Source of the DNA: Alphaproteobacteria bacterium
Lineage (GTDB): Bacteria > Pseudomonadota > Alphaproteobacteria > Reyranellales > Reyranellaceae
NCBI GenBank assembly: GCA_016870115.1
Contig: VGCH01000017.1
Coordinates: 1 to 58,963, forward strand
Direction of reading: 5' to 3'
Length of the DNA stretch: 58,963 bases
The first letter of the stretch is position 1. Each line of letters starts with the position of its first letter. Positions 9,614 through 20,129 of this stretch are shown here, one piece after another. The translations under genes were made by a program, and so were the position numbers. The notes below the pieces were generated by a model that ran no database searches, was not told the DNA's origin, and was given only the letters and a program-made list of their open reading frames with translations.

Positions 9614-10399
9614 ATGACCATGCCGACGTTCACGATGCGCCAGCTACTGGAAGCCGGCGTCCATTTCGGCCACCACACCCGCCGCTGGAACCCCAAGATG
9701 AAGTCGTACCTGTTCGGGGTGCGCAACGGGGTTCACATCATCGACCTCACCAAGTCGGTGCCGCTCCTGGAGCAGGCGCTTCTGGCGGTTCGCCAGGTCG
9801 TGTCCAACGGCGGCCGCGTGCTGTTCGTTGGCACCAAGCCGGCCGCCGCCGAGCGCGTGGCCGACGCCGCGCGCCGCTGCGGCCAGTACTACGTCAACCA
9901 CCGCTGGCTGGGTGGCATGATCACCAACTGGCAGACCATCTCGGCCTCGATCAAGCGCCTGCGGGAGCTCGACGAGCGGCTGAAGGGCGATGTCGTTGGC
10001 ATCACGAAGAAAGAGCAGCTCGACCTGACGCGTGAGCGCGACAAGCTCGAGCGTTCGCTGGGCGGCATCAAGGAGATGGGTGGCACGCCGGACATGCTGT
10101 TCATCATCGACACCAACAAGGAAGCGATCGCGGTGCAGGAAGCGCGCAAGCGCGGCATCCCGATCATCGCGGTGGTCGACAGCAACTCCGATCCGGACGG
10201 CATCGACTTCCCGATCCCGGGCAACGATGACGCGATCCGCGCTGTGTCGCTCTACTGCGAACTGATCTCGGGGGCGGTGCTCGACGGCATCCGCGCGGAG
10301 ATCCACGCGTCGGGCGGCGATGTCGGCGCGATGGCCGAACAGCCGGCCGAGGATTTGCCGGGTGAGGCCGCGCAGGCTGAGGCCGCACCGGCCGCCTGA
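9614..10399 (+). CDS. rpsB: 30S ribosomal protein S2
   Basis: 261-aa small-subunit protein. The N-terminus [22 protein letters not shown] is the uS2 signature and [20 protein letters not shown] is the second conserved motif. A strong GAGGAG site lies about 8 bp upstream of the ATG. The last 25 residues are an acidic, Ala-rich tail ([16 protein letters not shown]...) longer than in E. coli, common in this class. It heads the conserved rpsB-tsf-pyrH-frr translation cluster and has a structured leader and a hairpin after the stop. Confidence 0.97.
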   Translation: MTMPTFTMRQLLEAGVHFGHHTRRWNPKMKSYLFGVRNGVHIIDLTKSVPLLEQALLAVRQVVSNGGRVLFVGTKPAAAERVADAARRCGQYYVNHRWLGGMITNWQTISASIKRLRELDERLKGDVVGITKKEQLDLTRERDKLERSLGGIKEMGGTPDMLFIIDTNKEAIAVQEARKRGIPIIAVVDSNSDPDGIDFPIPGNDDAIRAVSLYCELISGAVLDGIRAEIHASGGDVGAMAEQPAEDLPGEAAQAEAAPAA

Positions 10400-10427
10400 T
10401 CCCGGCGATCCGGGAACGACCCTTCGG

Positions 10428-10455
10428 GGGCCGGTCCGCGCGACCGGCCCTTCTC
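10428..10455 (+). terminator. Strong hairpin between rpsB and tsf (attenuator-like)
   Basis: A nine-pair GC stem, GGGCCGGTC (10428-10436) and GACCGGCCC (10442-10450), with a five-base CGCGC loop, followed by TTCTC. It lies 29 bp after rpsB and 26 bp before tsf. The T-tract is weak, so it may act as a partial terminator or a 3'-end stabiliser that lowers tsf relative to rpsB. Confidence 0.5.
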
Positions 10456-10475
10456 GCACGTCCAAGGAGCACGAC

Positions 10476-11405
10476 ATGGCCGAGATCACCGCCGCTTTGG
10501 TGAAGGAACTGCGCGAGAAGACCGGCGCAGGCATGATGGATTGCAAGAAGGCGCTGGGCGAAACCGCCGGCGATCTTGAGCAGGCCGTCGACTGGTTGCG
10601 CAAGAAGGGGCTTTCGGCCGCCGCCAAGAAGGCCGGTCGCGTCGCGGCCGAGGGCCTGGTGGGCGTCACCGCCTCTGGCACCCAAGGCGCGGTGGTCGAG
10701 ATCAACGCGGAGACCGACTTCGTCGGCCGAAACGACAAGTTCCAGGGCTTTGTGGGGGCGGTCGCGAAGATCGCGCTGGGCAATGCCGGCGACACCGCGC
10801 GCATTTCCGCCGCCGCCTATCCCGGTACCGGCCGGACGGTGCAGGAAGAGCTCACGCAGCTGATCGCAACGATCGGCGAGAACATGTCGTTCCGACGCGC
10901 CGCCGCCCTCTCGGTGTCGGATGGCGTGGTCGCGAGCTACATGCACAACGCGGTGGCGCCCGACCTGGGCAAGATCGGCGTACTCGTGGCGCTCGAGTCG
11001 ACCGGCGACAAGGCGAAGCTCGGCGCGCTGGCCAAGCAACTCGCGATGCACGTAGCCGCGGCCAATCCGCTCTCGATCAACGCAGACGGTGTGGACAAGA
11101 CGCTGGTCGAGCGCGAGCGGGCGGTATTGGCTGACCGCGCGGCCCAGTCTGGTAAGTCGCCTGACATCGTCGCCAAGATGGTCGAGGGGGGCCTGCGCAA
11201 GTTCTTCCAGGACGTGGTGATGCCCGAGCAGGTCTTCGTGATCGACGGCAAGACCCGCGTTTCGAAGGTGCTTGAGGACGCGGCCAAGCAGGTCGGCGCA
11301 CCGGTCCGGCTCGCGGGCTTCCTGCGCTTCGCGCTCGGCGAAGGTATTGAGAAGAAGTCCGAGGACTTCGCCGCCGAGGTCGCAGCCCAGCTGAAGAAGG
11401 ACTGA
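10476..11405 (+). CDS. tsf: Translation elongation factor Ts
   Basis: 309-aa nucleotide-exchange factor for EF-Tu. N-terminal UBA-like domain ([20 protein letters not shown], residues 8-27) followed by the core with the conserved NAETDFV contact motif near residue 82 that disrupts the EF-Tu magnesium site. Ends in the normal C-terminal module. AAGGAG lies 9 bp before the chosen ATG; homology begins exactly there, so longer in-frame starts overlapping rpsB are rejected. Second gene of the rpsB operon. Confidence 0.97.
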   Translation: MAEITAALVKELREKTGAGMMDCKKALGETAGDLEQAVDWLRKKGLSAAAKKAGRVAAEGLVGVTASGTQGAVVEINAETDFVGRNDKFQGFVGAVAKIALGNAGDTARISAAAYPGTGRTVQEELTQLIATIGENMSFRRAAALSVSDGVVASYMHNAVAPDLGKIGVLVALESTGDKAKLGALAKQLAMHVAAANPLSINADGVDKTLVERERAVLADRAAQSGKSPDIVAKMVEGGLRKFFQDVVMPEQVFVIDGKTRVSKVLEDAAKQVGAPVRLAGFLRFALGEGIEKKSEDFAAEVAAQLKKD

Positions 11406-11409
11406 CCGC

Positions 11410-11425
11410 AGGGCGAAGCCGCCCT
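11410..11425 (+). other. Small hairpin downstream of tsf
   Basis: AGGGCG (11410-11415), loop AAGC, CGCCCT (11420-11425): a perfect six-pair stem 4 bp after the tsf stop. There is no T-run, so it may stabilise the tsf 3' end rather than terminate. The remaining 75 bp to pyrH hold only the GAGG ribosome-binding site. Confidence 0.35.
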
Positions 11426-11500
11426 CGAAACCGCGTGGTTACCCCCCGCCGGCTGGTGTAGGTAAAGGGCGCTCCGTTAGTGCAGGCCCCGAGGCGATCG

Positions 11501-12226
11501 ATGCCGTCCGCTCCCCGTTACCGCCGCGTTCTGCTGAAGCTCTCCGGCGAGGGGCTGATGGGGGGCCGCGAGTACGGCCTCGACCCGGCCATGGTCCAGG
11601 CCGTGGCCCAGGAGGTGAAGACCGTTCATGACATGGGCGTTCAGGTCTGCCTGGTGATCGGCGGCGGCAACATCTTCCGCGGTGTCTCCGCCGCGGCTTC
11701 GGGCATGGACCGCGCGAGCGGCGACTACATGGGCATGCTCGCCACGGTGATCAACTCGCTTGCCATGCAGAGCGCGCTGGAGCGGCAGGGGCTGCAGACG
11801 CGGGTGCAGTCGGCCATCCCGATGACCACGGTGTGCGAGCCCTACATCCGGCGGCGGGCGGCGCGCCACATGGAGAAGGGCCGCGTCGTGATCTTCGCCG
11901 CCGGCACGGGCAATCCGTTTTTCACGACCGACACCGCGGCAGCGCTGCGCGCCGCCGAGATGGAGGTCGACGCGCTCCTCAAGGGCACGCAGGTCGATGG
12001 TGTCTATTCGGCCGATCCGCGCAAGGACAAGACCGCCCGGCGCTTCGATAGCCTGAGCTACATGGATGTGCTGTCGCGCGACCTGCAGGTGATGGACGCC
12101 TCGGCGATTTCGCTTGCCCGCGAGAACGGCATCCCGATCATCGTGTTCGACATCCACCGCGAGGGCGCGTTTGCGGCCGCGATGCGCGGCGAGGGCCCCT
12201 TCACGATCATCAAGGACGGAGACTGA
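11501..12226 (+). CDS. pyrH: Uridylate kinase (UMP kinase)
   Basis: 241-aa hexameric kinase of the amino-acid-kinase fold that phosphorylates UMP to UDP, the entry to UTP and CTP pools. Motifs: [14 protein letters not shown] near residue 7, IGGGNIFRG near 56, [17 protein letters not shown] near 138, [11 protein letters not shown] near 168. ATG at 11501 is chosen because GAGG at 11491-11494 is well placed and the product matches the usual length; an upstream in-frame GTG at 11480 would add seven residues. Confidence 0.96.
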   Translation: MPSAPRYRRVLLKLSGEGLMGGREYGLDPAMVQAVAQEVKTVHDMGVQVCLVIGGGNIFRGVSAAASGMDRASGDYMGMLATVINSLAMQSALERQGLQTRVQSAIPMTTVCEPYIRRRAARHMEKGRVVIFAAGTGNPFFTTDTAAALRAAEMEVDALLKGTQVDGVYSADPRKDKTARRFDSLSYMDVLSRDLQVMDASAISLARENGIPIIVFDIHREGAFAAAMRGEGPFTIIKDGD

Positions 12227-12228
12227 GC

Positions 12229-12783
12229 ATGAGCGCGGATCCGAAGGAGCTGGAACGCCGCATGGCCGGGGGCATCGACGCCTTCAAGAAGGACCTGGGG
12301 GGCCTGCGCACCGGCCGCGCCTCGGTCAATCTTCTGGAACCGGTCGTGGTCGAAGCCTATGGCCAACGGTTGCCGCTGAATCAGGTTGGGACAGTGAGCG
12401 CGCCCGAGCCGCGCCTGCTCAGCGTCAGCGTTTGGGACAAGGGCCTTGTCGCCGCGACCGCGAAGGCGATCCGCGACGCCGGCCTTGGCCTCAATCCGGC
12501 GCCGGACGGCCAATTGGTCCGCATTCCGATTCCCGAATTGACGGCCGAGCGGCGGGCCGAGCTCTCGAAGGTCGCCCACAAGTACGCCGAGCAGGCGCGG
12601 GTGGCGATCCGTAACGTGCGGCGCGATGGCATGGAAGCGCTGAAGAAGGCGGAGAAGGACGGCAAGATCGCCCAAGATGAGCATCGCCGCCGTGGCGAGG
12701 AGGTCCAGAAGCTGACCGATCGCTTCATCAAGACGGTGGACGACACGCTGGCCACCAAGGAAAAAGAGATCAAGACCGTCTGA
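12229..12783 (+). CDS. frr: Ribosome recycling factor
   Basis: 184-aa factor that works with EF-G to split post-termination ribosomes. The three-helix-bundle motifs are present: LRTGRAS near residue 26, PLNQVG near 47, the ...DKGLVAATAKAI helix, and the KxAEQARVAIRNVRRDG segment near 120. It starts 2 bp after pyrH and its stop codon overlaps the uppS start by one base. pyrH-frr-uppS is a near-universal arrangement. Confidence 0.97.
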   Translation: MSADPKELERRMAGGIDAFKKDLGGLRTGRASVNLLEPVVVEAYGQRLPLNQVGTVSAPEPRLLSVSVWDKGLVAATAKAIRDAGLGLNPAPDGQLVRIPIPELTAERRAELSKVAHKYAEQARVAIRNVRRDGMEALKKAEKDGKIAQDEHRRRGEEVQKLTDRFIKTVDDTLATKEKEIKTV

Positions 12784-13523
12784 TGTCGATCGCGCCTCTC
12801 CCTGCCGGTCCCGACGGCGAAGCGGGCGGGCCCCGTCACGTCGCCATCATCATGGACGGCAACGGCCGATGGGCGAAGGCGCGCGGCCTGCCACGCAGTG
12901 CCGGCCACCGCCGTGGCGCCGATGCGGTAAAGCGCGTGGTAAAGGGCGCAGGCGAGCTGGGCGTTCCGTGCCTCACGCTCTTTGCCTTTTCGACCGAGAA
13001 CTGGCAGCGCCCCGCCGACGAAGTGCGCGACCTGATGGGTCTGCTGCGGCACTATCTTCGGAGCGAGATCGAGGAGTTGCGCAAGAACGGTGCCAGGCTT
13101 CGGGTGGTCGGATCTCGCGAGGGACTTGCGGCTGACATCGTGGAGGATATCGCGAGAGCCGAGCAGTCGACGCGAGGCAATACACGCATCGATGTCAACA
13201 TCGCGCTGAATTATGGCTCACGCGACGAGATCCTGCGTGCGACACGGCGACTCGCCGAGCAGGTCAAGCATGGCGAGATCGCGCCCGAAGCGATCGACGA
13301 GCGCGTGTTCGAGCGCGAACTTCAGACGGCAGGCCTTCCCGATCCGGACCTGTTGATCCGGACCAGCGGCGAGCAGCGCATCAGCAATTTCATGCTCTGG
13401 CAGTGCGCCTACGCTGAGCTGGTCTTCGTCGACACGCTCTGGCCCGACTTCGGCAAGGAACATTTGGAACGGGCGATCGGCGAGTTTCGCCGCCGCGAGC
13501 GGCGCTATGGCGGCGTCGGCTGA
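12783..13523 (+). CDS. uppS: Undecaprenyl diphosphate synthase (cis-prenyltransferase)
   Basis: 246-aa enzyme condensing eight isopentenyl units onto farnesyl diphosphate to give the C55 lipid carrier for peptidoglycan and other surface polymers. Catalytic HVAIIMDGNGRWAK (about residues 19-32), AGHRRG, FAFSTENW and DLLIRTSGEQRISNFMLWQ motifs are all present. The insert around LNYGSRDEI is normal. Start overlaps frr by one base and the gene runs 17 bp into cdsA. Confidence 0.96.
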   Translation: MSIAPLPAGPDGEAGGPRHVAIIMDGNGRWAKARGLPRSAGHRRGADAVKRVVKGAGELGVPCLTLFAFSTENWQRPADEVRDLMGLLRHYLRSEIEELRKNGARLRVVGSREGLAADIVEDIARAEQSTRGNTRIDVNIALNYGSRDEILRATRRLAEQVKHGEIAPEAIDERVFERELQTAGLPDPDLLIRTSGEQRISNFMLWQCAYAELVFVDTLWPDFGKEHLERAIGEFRRRERRYGGVG

Positions 13524-14196
13524 CCGCCCATTGGGAAACCCGCGCTTTGTCGGGCTCTTGAAACGTACGGCCTCGGCCGTCGTGCTGGGGCCGATCGCCG
13601 TCGGCGCGTTCTGGTTCGGCTTCCCGTGGATCGACCTGCTGGTTGCCATCGCGGCGCCCTTCGCCCTGGCCGAGTGCTGGCGCCTCACGCGCGGCCGTCC
13701 AGCCGCACGGACGGTCGGCCTGATCTATGTTGCCGCCGCGATGGTCGGGTTGCTGTGGCTGCGTCATCAGCCCGCATATGGCCGTGAAACCGTCTTGTGG
13801 CTGCTGCTTTGCGTGATCGCCACCGACATCGGCGGCTACTTCGTCGGCAGTTGGATCGGCGGTGCGCGGCTTGCTCCCCGTATCAGTCCCGGCAAGACTT
13901 GGTCTGGCTTGTTCGGCGCGATGGCGGCCGCGGGGCTGGCGAGTGCGGCGGTCGCGCTCTGGCTGGAGGCCGGCGATCCCGTGGCACTGGCATTGCTCGG
14001 CGCCCTGTTCGCCGCAGTCGGACAAGCGGGAGACCTTCTGGAGTCGCACGCGAAACGGCGCGCGGGGGTCAAGGACAGCGGCCGCCTCATTCCGGGTCAC
14101 GGCGGCATTCTCGACCGCATCGACGGCTTGGTCGCGGTTGTGGTGGCGGCGTGCGCGATTCGCCTGCTCGCCGATCCGGGCTGGCCTTGGTCGTGA
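13507..14196 (+). CDS. cdsA: Phosphatidate cytidylyltransferase
   Basis: Integral membrane enzyme making CDP-diacylglycerol from phosphatidate and CTP, the precursor of PE, PG and cardiolipin. The diagnostic C-terminal signature is intact in [21 protein letters not shown] followed by ILDRID (about residues 180-207). At 229 aa it is shorter than the 265-285 aa usual for CdsA, with about six predicted membrane spans; the shortening is at the N-terminal side. ATG at 13507 overlaps uppS by 17 bp; no earlier start fits the family. Confidence 0.93.
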   Translation: MAASADRPLGNPRFVGLLKRTASAVVLGPIAVGAFWFGFPWIDLLVAIAAPFALAECWRLTRGRPAARTVGLIYVAAAMVGLLWLRHQPAYGRETVLWLLLCVIATDIGGYFVGSWIGGARLAPRISPGKTWSGLFGAMAAAGLASAAVALWLEAGDPVALALLGALFAAVGQAGDLLESHAKRRAGVKDSGRLIPGHGGILDRIDGLVAVVVAACAIRLLADPGWPWS

Positions 14197-15377
14197 GCAC
14201 CCGGCTTGCGCCCGCGCCCGGTCGGCCGCGGCCGGTGACCGTGTTGGGTTCGACGGGGTCCGTCGGTCGCAGCACGATCGATCTCATTCAGCGTTCTCCC
14301 GAACTGTTTCCCGTTGAGGCGCTGGTCGCGCGCCGGTCCGTGGAGATGCTCGCCGATCAGGCGCGACGAGTGCGGGCGCGTCTTGCCGTCGTCGAGGACG
14401 AGGGCTGCTATGCCGCGCTGAAGGACGCGTTGGCGGGCAGCGGTGTGGAAGTAGCCGCTGGTCGTGCCGCCGCCATCGAGGCGGCTGAACGGCCCGCCGA
14501 ATGGGTGATGGCCGCCATCGTCGGTATGGCCGGCCTCGCGTCCACGCTGGCGGCCGCGCGACGCGGCGCGATCGTGGCATTGGCCAACAAGGAGGCGCTG
14601 GTTTGCGCCGGCCATCTGCTGCTCGATGCCGTAAGACGCAGCGGGGGCGTGCTGTTGCCGGTCGATTCGGAGCACAACGCGATTTTCCAGGTGCTGGATG
14701 CGACACAACCCGACGCTGTGGAGCGTCTGGTCCTGACGGCGTCCGGCGGGCCTTTCCGCGAACGGTCGCTGGCCGAGATGGCATCGGCCACGCCGGAGCA
14801 GGCGATCGCTCACCCGAACTGGCGGATGGGCGCGAAGATCTCGGTCGATTCCGCGACGCTGATGAACAAGGGGCTCGAGTTGATCGAGGCCCGGCTGTTG
14901 TTCGACGTGACGGCCGAGCGGATCGAGATCGTGATCCATCCGCAATCCGTCATCCACTCCATGGTCGAGTACCGCGACGGCTCGGTGCTGGCCCAACTCG
15001 GCTCGCCGGACATGCGCATCCCGATCGCTCACGCGCTGGGCTGGCCGCGGCGCCTCGCGACCCCGGCTGCGCGGCTCGACTTCGCGGCGCTGGCGTCGCT
15101 GACCTTTGAACGACCGGACGGCGACCGCTTTCCCGCCCTTGCACTGTGCCGCGCCGCGCTTGGTGCGGGGGGGGCGGCGCCCTTGGTCCTGAACGCCGCC
15201 AATGAGGTGGCGGTCGCGGCCTTCCTCGAACGGCGGATCGGGTTTCTCGATATCGTTCGGATCGGCGAATCCGTCGTGTCGACGATGGCCGGCGAAGCCG
15301 CGCCTGGGGACGTCGGCGAATTAGCTGCACTCGACGGCAGGGCGCGCCAGCGGGCCAATTCAGCTTGTCAGAAGTGA
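14193..15377 (+). CDS. dxr: 1-deoxy-D-xylulose 5-phosphate reductoisomerase
   Basis: 394-aa NADPH enzyme of the MEP pathway, converting DXP to MEP, so isoprenoids for UppS are made by the non-mevalonate route. Rossmann motif [17 protein letters not shown] near residue 15, [12 protein letters not shown] near 130, metal and substrate residues in [12 protein letters not shown] near 157, and [14 protein letters not shown] near 219. The GTG at 14193 overlaps the cdsA stop as GTGA, which suits translational coupling, and gives the usual length. Confidence 0.96.
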   Translation: MSTRLAPAPGRPRPVTVLGSTGSVGRSTIDLIQRSPELFPVEALVARRSVEMLADQARRVRARLAVVEDEGCYAALKDALAGSGVEVAAGRAAAIEAAERPAEWVMAAIVGMAGLASTLAAARRGAIVALANKEALVCAGHLLLDAVRRSGGVLLPVDSEHNAIFQVLDATQPDAVERLVLTASGGPFRERSLAEMASATPEQAIAHPNWRMGAKISVDSATLMNKGLELIEARLLFDVTAERIEIVIHPQSVIHSMVEYRDGSVLAQLGSPDMRIPIAHALGWPRRLATPAARLDFAALASLTFERPDGDRFPALALCRAALGAGGAAPLVLNAANEVAVAAFLERRIGFLDIVRIGESVVSTMAGEAAPGDVGELAALDGRARQRANSACQK

Positions 15378-15417
15378 TCGCTAACCGATTGAGCTGAATA
15401 GATTTTTGTGGTCTACT
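15358..15417 (+). promoter_or_regulatory. Inverted repeat and possible promoter between dxr and rseP
   Basis: ATTCAGCT (15358-15365) and AGCTGAAT (15392-15399) form a perfect eight-base inverted repeat spanning the dxr stop, followed shortly by a TTTTT run. In the same place TTGAGC (15389-15394), a 17-bp spacer and TCTACT (15412-15417) resemble a sigma-70 promoter ending just before the rseP ATG. The loop is 26 bases, long for a terminator. Either reading is tentative. Confidence 0.3.
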
Positions 15418-15423
15418 GCCACC

Positions 15424-16803
15424 ATGCAAGGGCTCATCAGCGTCTTCACCAACTACCTCCCGTACTTTTTGCTGGTCCTGACGCTTCTGGTGTTCGTCCA
15501 CGAGTATGGCCACTACTGGGTTGGGCGGCGTTTCGGCATCCATGCCGAGGTTTTTTCGATCGGTTTCGGGCCGGAGCTGTTCGGTTGGACCGATCGGAAC
15601 GGCACACGCTGGAAGTTCTCGGCGGTGCCGCTGGGCGGGTACGTCAAGTTCCTGGGCGACGCGGACGCGAGCAGCGGCACGGCGACCGGTGAGGAGCTCT
15701 CGGCGGCCGACCGCAAACGTGCGTTCTTTGCCCAGCCGGTCCATGCGCGAGCGGCCGTCGTGTTCGGGGGGCCGGCCGCGAACCTCCTGTTCGCGGTGTT
15801 GCTGCTAGCTGGGGTCTATCTCGTGGCGGGCGAGCCCTATTCGCCGTCCACGGTCGCGGTCCAGCCGGATGGGCCTGCGGCGAGGGCTGGCTTGCGCACC
15901 GGCGACGAGATCGTGACCTTGCACGGCAAGCGCGTCGAGCGCTTCGAGGATATTCACGACGCGCAATTCCTCTACCTCGCCCGCCCGATGGCGGTGGAGT
16001 ACCGTCGCGGCAACCAGCTCCTGCGCTCCGAGATCGTGCCGCAGTTTTGCGAGCGTGTGGATCGGCACAAGAACACGATTCGCTACGGCGACATGGGGCT
16101 GGAGCAGCTGGTCCGTCCGGTGGTCGGTGGGTTCACGGCGAACAGCCCTGCGGAGGCCGCCGGCCTCAAGGTCGGCGATCTTCTGATCGCGATCGACGGC
16201 AAGCGGGTCGACCACTTCTCGCGAATTCCCGAGCTGATCGGGGATCGCGCCGGCCAGCAAGTGGTTGTCTCCTACGACCGCGACGGGCGGCGCCACGAGG
16301 CCACCGTGGTGCCGGAGCAGGACCGGGTCTTGGATTGCAATGGTGCCGAGCGCATGGTTGGCCGGCTTCGCATCCGTCCTGCGAGCGTGACGGAATTCCG
16401 CGACCACGGCGTGTTCGGCGCGCTTGGAGCCGGCGTGAAATCGGTCGTCGGCATGACCGGAACCTTCTTTACCTCGATGGGCCAGATTCTTGTGGCCAGC
16501 CGTCCGGTGGACGAGCTTGGCGGGCCGATCCGTATTGCCAAGGCAGCGGGCGAGGCCTCGTTCATCGGCTGGGTAGGGATCCTCAATCTGATGATCGCAC
16601 TTTCGGTCGTGCTCGGGGTGTTCAACCTCCTGCCCGTGCCGATGCTCGATGGCGGCCACCTCGCGATGTACGCGATCGAGGCGCTTCGCGGCAAACCGCT
16701 CAGCCTGCGCATGCAGGAGTACGGATTGCGGCTGGGGTTCGCGCTGGTGATCGGGATGACGCTGCTGGCAACCTTCAACGACATCAAGCTTTTGCTGAAG
16801 TGA
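15424..16803 (+). CDS. rseP: Site-2 intramembrane zinc metalloprotease RseP
   Basis: 459-aa inner-membrane protease of the M50B family that cleaves anti-sigma factors and remnant signal peptides within the membrane. Zinc motif HEYGH at residues 26-30, third ligand region LLPVPMLDGGH near 409, FGGPAANLLFA near 117, and two PDZ modules (PDGPAARAGLRTGDEI and NSPAEAAGLKVGDLLIAIDG) between the membrane halves. The upstream GTG would add six residues; ATG at 15424 begins the natural first helix. No clear ribosome-binding site. It sits in the conserved dxr-rseP-bamA envelope cluster. Confidence 0.95.
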   Translation: MQGLISVFTNYLPYFLLVLTLLVFVHEYGHYWVGRRFGIHAEVFSIGFGPELFGWTDRNGTRWKFSAVPLGGYVKFLGDADASSGTATGEELSAADRKRAFFAQPVHARAAVVFGGPAANLLFAVLLLAGVYLVAGEPYSPSTVAVQPDGPAARAGLRTGDEIVTLHGKRVERFEDIHDAQFLYLARPMAVEYRRGNQLLRSEIVPQFCERVDRHKNTIRYGDMGLEQLVRPVVGGFTANSPAEAAGLKVGDLLIAIDGKRVDHFSRIPELIGDRAGQQVVVSYDRDGRRHEATVVPEQDRVLDCNGAERMVGRLRIRPASVTEFRDHGVFGALGAGVKSVVGMTGTFFTSMGQILVASRPVDELGGPIRIAKAAGEASFIGWVGILNLMIALSVVLGVFNLLPVPMLDGGHLAMYAIEALRGKPLSLRMQEYGLRLGFALVIGMTLLATFNDIKLLLK

Positions 16804-16918
16804 GCCGCCGGGCTGGCTCAGAATCGGGGACAAAAGGGGTGGCTAAGCCCCTGGTCGCAGTCTATGAAGTCTCGATTGGGGCGGGGGCGTCGGCGGGTTG
16901 GAAGGCCGGAGTGTGTAG

Positions 16919-19201
16919 GTGACGTATCGCTTTCCTGCATTGCTGTTGGCGGTGACGATCGGGTTCGGTGGCCCGGTCGGCGCTCAGCCGCGCCAAGCGC
17001 CCGCGGGCGGCACCATCCAGGCCGTGCAGATTCAAGGCAATGTGCGCGCAGAGGTCGATACCGTCCGTTCGTACCTGCAGCTCCGCGAGGGGCAGGCTTA
17101 CGATCCGGCGGCGGCCGATCGGTCGCTGAAGGCGCTTTTCGGAACTGGCCTCTTTTCCGACGTGACCATTGAGCTGCAGGGCTCGACCCTTGTGGTTCGC
17201 CTGACGGAGAACCCGATCATCAATCGGGTGGCCTTCGAGGGCAACAGCAAGATCAAGGACGAGACGCTGCAGGCCGAGGTCCAGTCCAAGGCCCGACAGG
17301 TCTTCACACGCGCCCGCGTCCAGTCCGACGTGGAGCGCCTGCTCACGGTCTATCGCCGCGGCGGCCGCTACAACGCCACGATCGAACCCAAGATCATCCG
17401 GCTCGAGCAGGGGCGCGTCGATCTCGTGTTCGAGATCGAGGAGGGCGACGTCACCGGGATCAAGCGCATCACGTTCATTGGCAATGAGGCCTACAGCGAC
17501 GGGTCGCTCCGCTCGCGCATCCGAACCTCGGAGAGCGCGTGGTACCGGTTTCTGAGTTCCGACGACCGGTTCGATCCCGACCGGCTCAACCTCGACCGCG
17601 AACTCCTGCGGAAGTTCTATCTCTCGGAAGGCTACGCCGATTTCCGCGTCGTCTCGGCGGTGGCGGAGCTGTCGCCCGATCGCGACGGCTTCTTCGTTAC
17701 GTTCACGATTTCCGAAGGCGAGCGATACAAGTTCGGGAAGATCGACGTCACAACTCGCTTTGAGGGCCTGGACACCGACACGGTGAGGAGCCTGGTATCG
17801 ACCTCCAGCGGCGACTGGTACGACGCCGACGAGGTCGAGAAGTCCGTGACCGCGCTTGCCGAAGCGGTGGGCTCGCTAGGGTACGCCTTTGTCGATGTTC
17901 GCCCGGTCATCCGCCGCAACAAGGATACGCTGACCGTCGATGTCACCTTCGACATCCAGGAAGGCCCGCGCGTCTACGTCGAGCGCATCAACATCTCGGG
18001 CAACTCCCGTACCCTGGACAAGGTGATCCGTCGCGAGTTCCGTCTCGCCGAAGGCGATGCCTTCAGCACTGCCAAGGTCCGCCGCAGTCAGCAGCGCCTG
18101 CGCAGTCTCGGCTTCTTCGAGAAGGTCGATGTGTCCACGGCCGCAGGCTCGACGCCGGACAAGACCAACATCGAGGTGCAAGTCGTCGAGCAGAGCACCG
18201 GCGAGATCTCTTTTGGCGCGGGGTTCTCGACCAGTGCCGGCATCCTGGGTGACGTCTCGATCCGCGAACGCAACCTGTTGGGCAAGGGGCAGGACCTACG
18301 CCTTGGCGTGTCCATCGGCACGCTCAGCACGCAAATCGACCTGTCCTTCACCGAACCCTATATGTGGGATCGCTCGGTGAGCGGCGGTTTCGACATCTTC
18401 CGGACGTCCAACGATCGCCAGAGCGTCGCGTCGTACAGCGACAAGTCGCTTGGTTTCGGCCTGCGCGCCGGGTATGCGCTCAGCGAGCACGTACGCCAGA
18501 CTTGGCGCTATACGCTGCGCGAGTCCGAGATCTTCAACGTCCAGCCGTTTGCCTCGCCGCTGATCCAACGCGAGTCGGGCACGTCGCTGGTGTCGGAGGT
18601 CTCGGTCGTCACTGCCTGGGATACGCGCGACACGAGGCTGAACACGACCAAAGGCCACCTGTTGCGCGGCACGGTTGCCTTTGCCGGGCTGGGTGGTACC
18701 GAGAACTATGTGCGCACGAGCGTGGAAGGCGTGATCTATCAGCAGCTCAGCGAAGACTTCGTGGCGTCAATCGGCGGCACGACGGGACTCATCGTCAGTC
18801 CGAGCGGGCAGCGCATCCGACTCGGTAACCGGTACTTCGTGGGCGGCGACAATCTCCGCGGTTTCCGTGTGGCAGGCATCGGACCCCGCGACTCCAACAC
18901 GACGGACTCGCTTGGCGGCAAGCAATTCTATACCGCCACGGCCGAGCTCAGTTTCCCGCTCGGATTGCCGCGTGAGTTGGGCATGCTCGGCAAGGCGTTC
19001 CTCGATGCCGGATCGCTCTGGAGTCCAGAAGATGTTTCGGCATCAGTTCTGGACATTTCCAGCACGCGCGTCGCCGCTGGATTGGGAGTTTCGTGGGTGT
19101 CGCCGTTCGGTCCGATCCGCGTCGACTACGCCATCCCGATCCAGAAGGAAGCGTTCGACAAGACCGAGAATTTCCGCTTCAGCTTTGGCGCGCGGTTCTG
19201 A
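16919..19201 (+). CDS. bamA: Outer-membrane protein assembly factor BamA
   Basis: 760-aa Omp85 protein that inserts beta-barrel proteins in the outer membrane. N-terminal signal peptide ([16 protein letters not shown]...GA, cut after about residue 22), five POTRA domains (about 30-350; e.g. [42 protein letters not shown]), then a 16-strand barrel with the RGF lid motif ([15 protein letters not shown] near 645) and a terminal FRFSFGARF beta-signal ending in Phe. GTG at 16919 is forced by a stop codon just upstream; GGAG lies 7 bp before it. In related genomes lpxD follows; here the next gene, 16 bp on, is fabZ. Confidence 0.97.
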   Translation: MTYRFPALLLAVTIGFGGPVGAQPRQAPAGGTIQAVQIQGNVRAEVDTVRSYLQLREGQAYDPAAADRSLKALFGTGLFSDVTIELQGSTLVVRLTENPIINRVAFEGNSKIKDETLQAEVQSKARQVFTRARVQSDVERLLTVYRRGGRYNATIEPKIIRLEQGRVDLVFEIEEGDVTGIKRITFIGNEAYSDGSLRSRIRTSESAWYRFLSSDDRFDPDRLNLDRELLRKFYLSEGYADFRVVSAVAELSPDRDGFFVTFTISEGERYKFGKIDVTTRFEGLDTDTVRSLVSTSSGDWYDADEVEKSVTALAEAVGSLGYAFVDVRPVIRRNKDTLTVDVTFDIQEGPRVYVERINISGNSRTLDKVIRREFRLAEGDAFSTAKVRRSQQRLRSLGFFEKVDVSTAAGSTPDKTNIEVQVVEQSTGEISFGAGFSTSAGILGDVSIRERNLLGKGQDLRLGVSIGTLSTQIDLSFTEPYMWDRSVSGGFDIFRTSNDRQSVASYSDKSLGFGLRAGYALSEHVRQTWRYTLRESEIFNVQPFASPLIQRESGTSLVSEVSVVTAWDTRDTRLNTTKGHLLRGTVAFAGLGGTENYVRTSVEGVIYQQLSEDFVASIGGTTGLIVSPSGQRIRLGNRYFVGGDNLRGFRVAGIGPRDSNTTDSLGGKQFYTATAELSFPLGLPRELGMLGKAFLDAGSLWSPEDVSASVLDISSTRVAAGLGVSWVSPFGPIRVDYAIPIQKEAFDKTENFRFSFGARF

Positions 19202-19217
19202 GACGGGGGACCAGGAC

Positions 19218-19694
19218 ATGAATGCGGTCACCGAGCAGAGCAGCGCCGCCGCGCTCAACGCGGTCGACATCAAGGGCATCCTGCGGATGTTGCCGCATCG
19301 CTATCCCATGCTGATGGTCGACCGCATCGTCGACATCCAGCTCGATCGTTCGGCGATCGGCATCAAGAATGTCAGCATCAACGAGCCGTTCTTCCAAGGC
19401 CATTTTCCCGCCGAACCCGTGATGCCGGGTGTGCTGATCGTCGAGGCGTTGGCGCAGACCGCGGGGGTCCTGGTCGTTTCGACCTTCGGGTCGGACTCCG
19501 AGGGCAAGCTTGTCTACTTCATGTCGATCGATGACGTGCGCTTTCGCCGGCCGGTAACTCCGGGCGATCGCATGGAGCTGCATGTCACCAAGGTGCAGAG
19601 CCGCGGCAACGTCTGGAAGTTCGCGGGCAAGGCCCTGGTTGACGGCAAGGTCGCAGCCGAAGCGACTTTCGCCGCCATGATTCGCGACCGATGA
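19218..19694 (+). CDS. fabZ: 3-hydroxyacyl-[ACP] dehydratase FabZ
   Basis: 158-aa hot-dog-fold dehydratase of type II fatty acid synthesis, removing water from beta-hydroxyacyl-ACP. The N-terminal [13 protein letters not shown] motif and the active-site stretch [20 protein letters not shown] carry the catalytic His (about residue 62) and Glu (about 76). ATG at 19218 follows a purine-rich GGGGGACCAGGAC. It is joined to bamA by 16 bp and overlapped by gloA. FabZ normally sits among lpxD and lpxA because it competes with lipid A synthesis for 3-hydroxyacyl-ACP; here it has kept its place while those partners are absent. Confidence 0.96.
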   Translation: MNAVTEQSSAAALNAVDIKGILRMLPHRYPMLMVDRIVDIQLDRSAIGIKNVSINEPFFQGHFPAEPVMPGVLIVEALAQTAGVLVVSTFGSDSEGKLVYFMSIDDVRFRRPVTPGDRMELHVTKVQSRGNVWKFAGKALVDGKVAAEATFAAMIRDR

Positions 19695-19705
19695 GGGAGG
19701 CCGCG

Positions 19706-20116
19706 ATGGACGGCGTCGACAACTTCCGCATGCTCCACACGATGATCCGGGTCCACGACCTGGAGAAGTCGCTCGCCTTCTACACCGGCCTGATGGGTAT
19801 GAAGCTCCTGCGCCGACGTGAGGTGCCGGAGGGCAAGTACACGCTTGCGTTCGTCGGGTACGGCGATGAGTCCTCGCAAGCGGTGATCGAACTCACCTAC
19901 AACTGGGGCAACGCGCCGTATGAGCTCGGCAACGGGTTCGGCCATCTCGCGATCGGCGCGCCTGACGTCTACGGGCTCTGCGATCGGCTGGCCAAGGGCG
20001 GCGCCAAAATCACCCGCGCTCCGGGCCCCGTGAAGTTCGGCACGACGGTCATCGCCTTCGTCGAAGACCCGGACGGCTACAAGATCGAGTTGATCGAGCG
20101 CAAGCCCGTCGCTTGA
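19706..20116 (+). CDS. gloA: Lactoylglutathione lyase (glyoxalase I)
   Basis: 136-aa metalloenzyme isomerising the methylglyoxal-glutathione hemithioacetal to S-lactoylglutathione. It is highly similar to E. coli GloA along its length: [44 protein letters not shown], and [16 protein letters not shown]-like ending. The four metal ligands (His in HTMIRV, Glu in VIELT, His in GHLAIG, Glu in KIELIE) are present. ATG at 19706 has GGGAGG 5 bp upstream; an earlier in-frame ATG at 19691 overlaps the fabZ stop and is possible. It occupies the place where lpxA is expected. Confidence 0.95.
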   Translation: MDGVDNFRMLHTMIRVHDLEKSLAFYTGLMGMKLLRRREVPEGKYTLAFVGYGDESSQAVIELTYNWGNAPYELGNGFGHLAIGAPDVYGLCDRLAKGGAKITRAPGPVKFGTTVIAFVEDPDGYKIELIERKPVA

Positions 20117-20129
20117 AGACGCCGGCGGG

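Noticed and set aside
15358-15410. Rho-independent terminator after dxr
   Set aside because: The inverted repeat plus TTTTT run is suggestive, but the 26-base loop is too long for a confident terminator; recorded only as a tentative regulatory feature.
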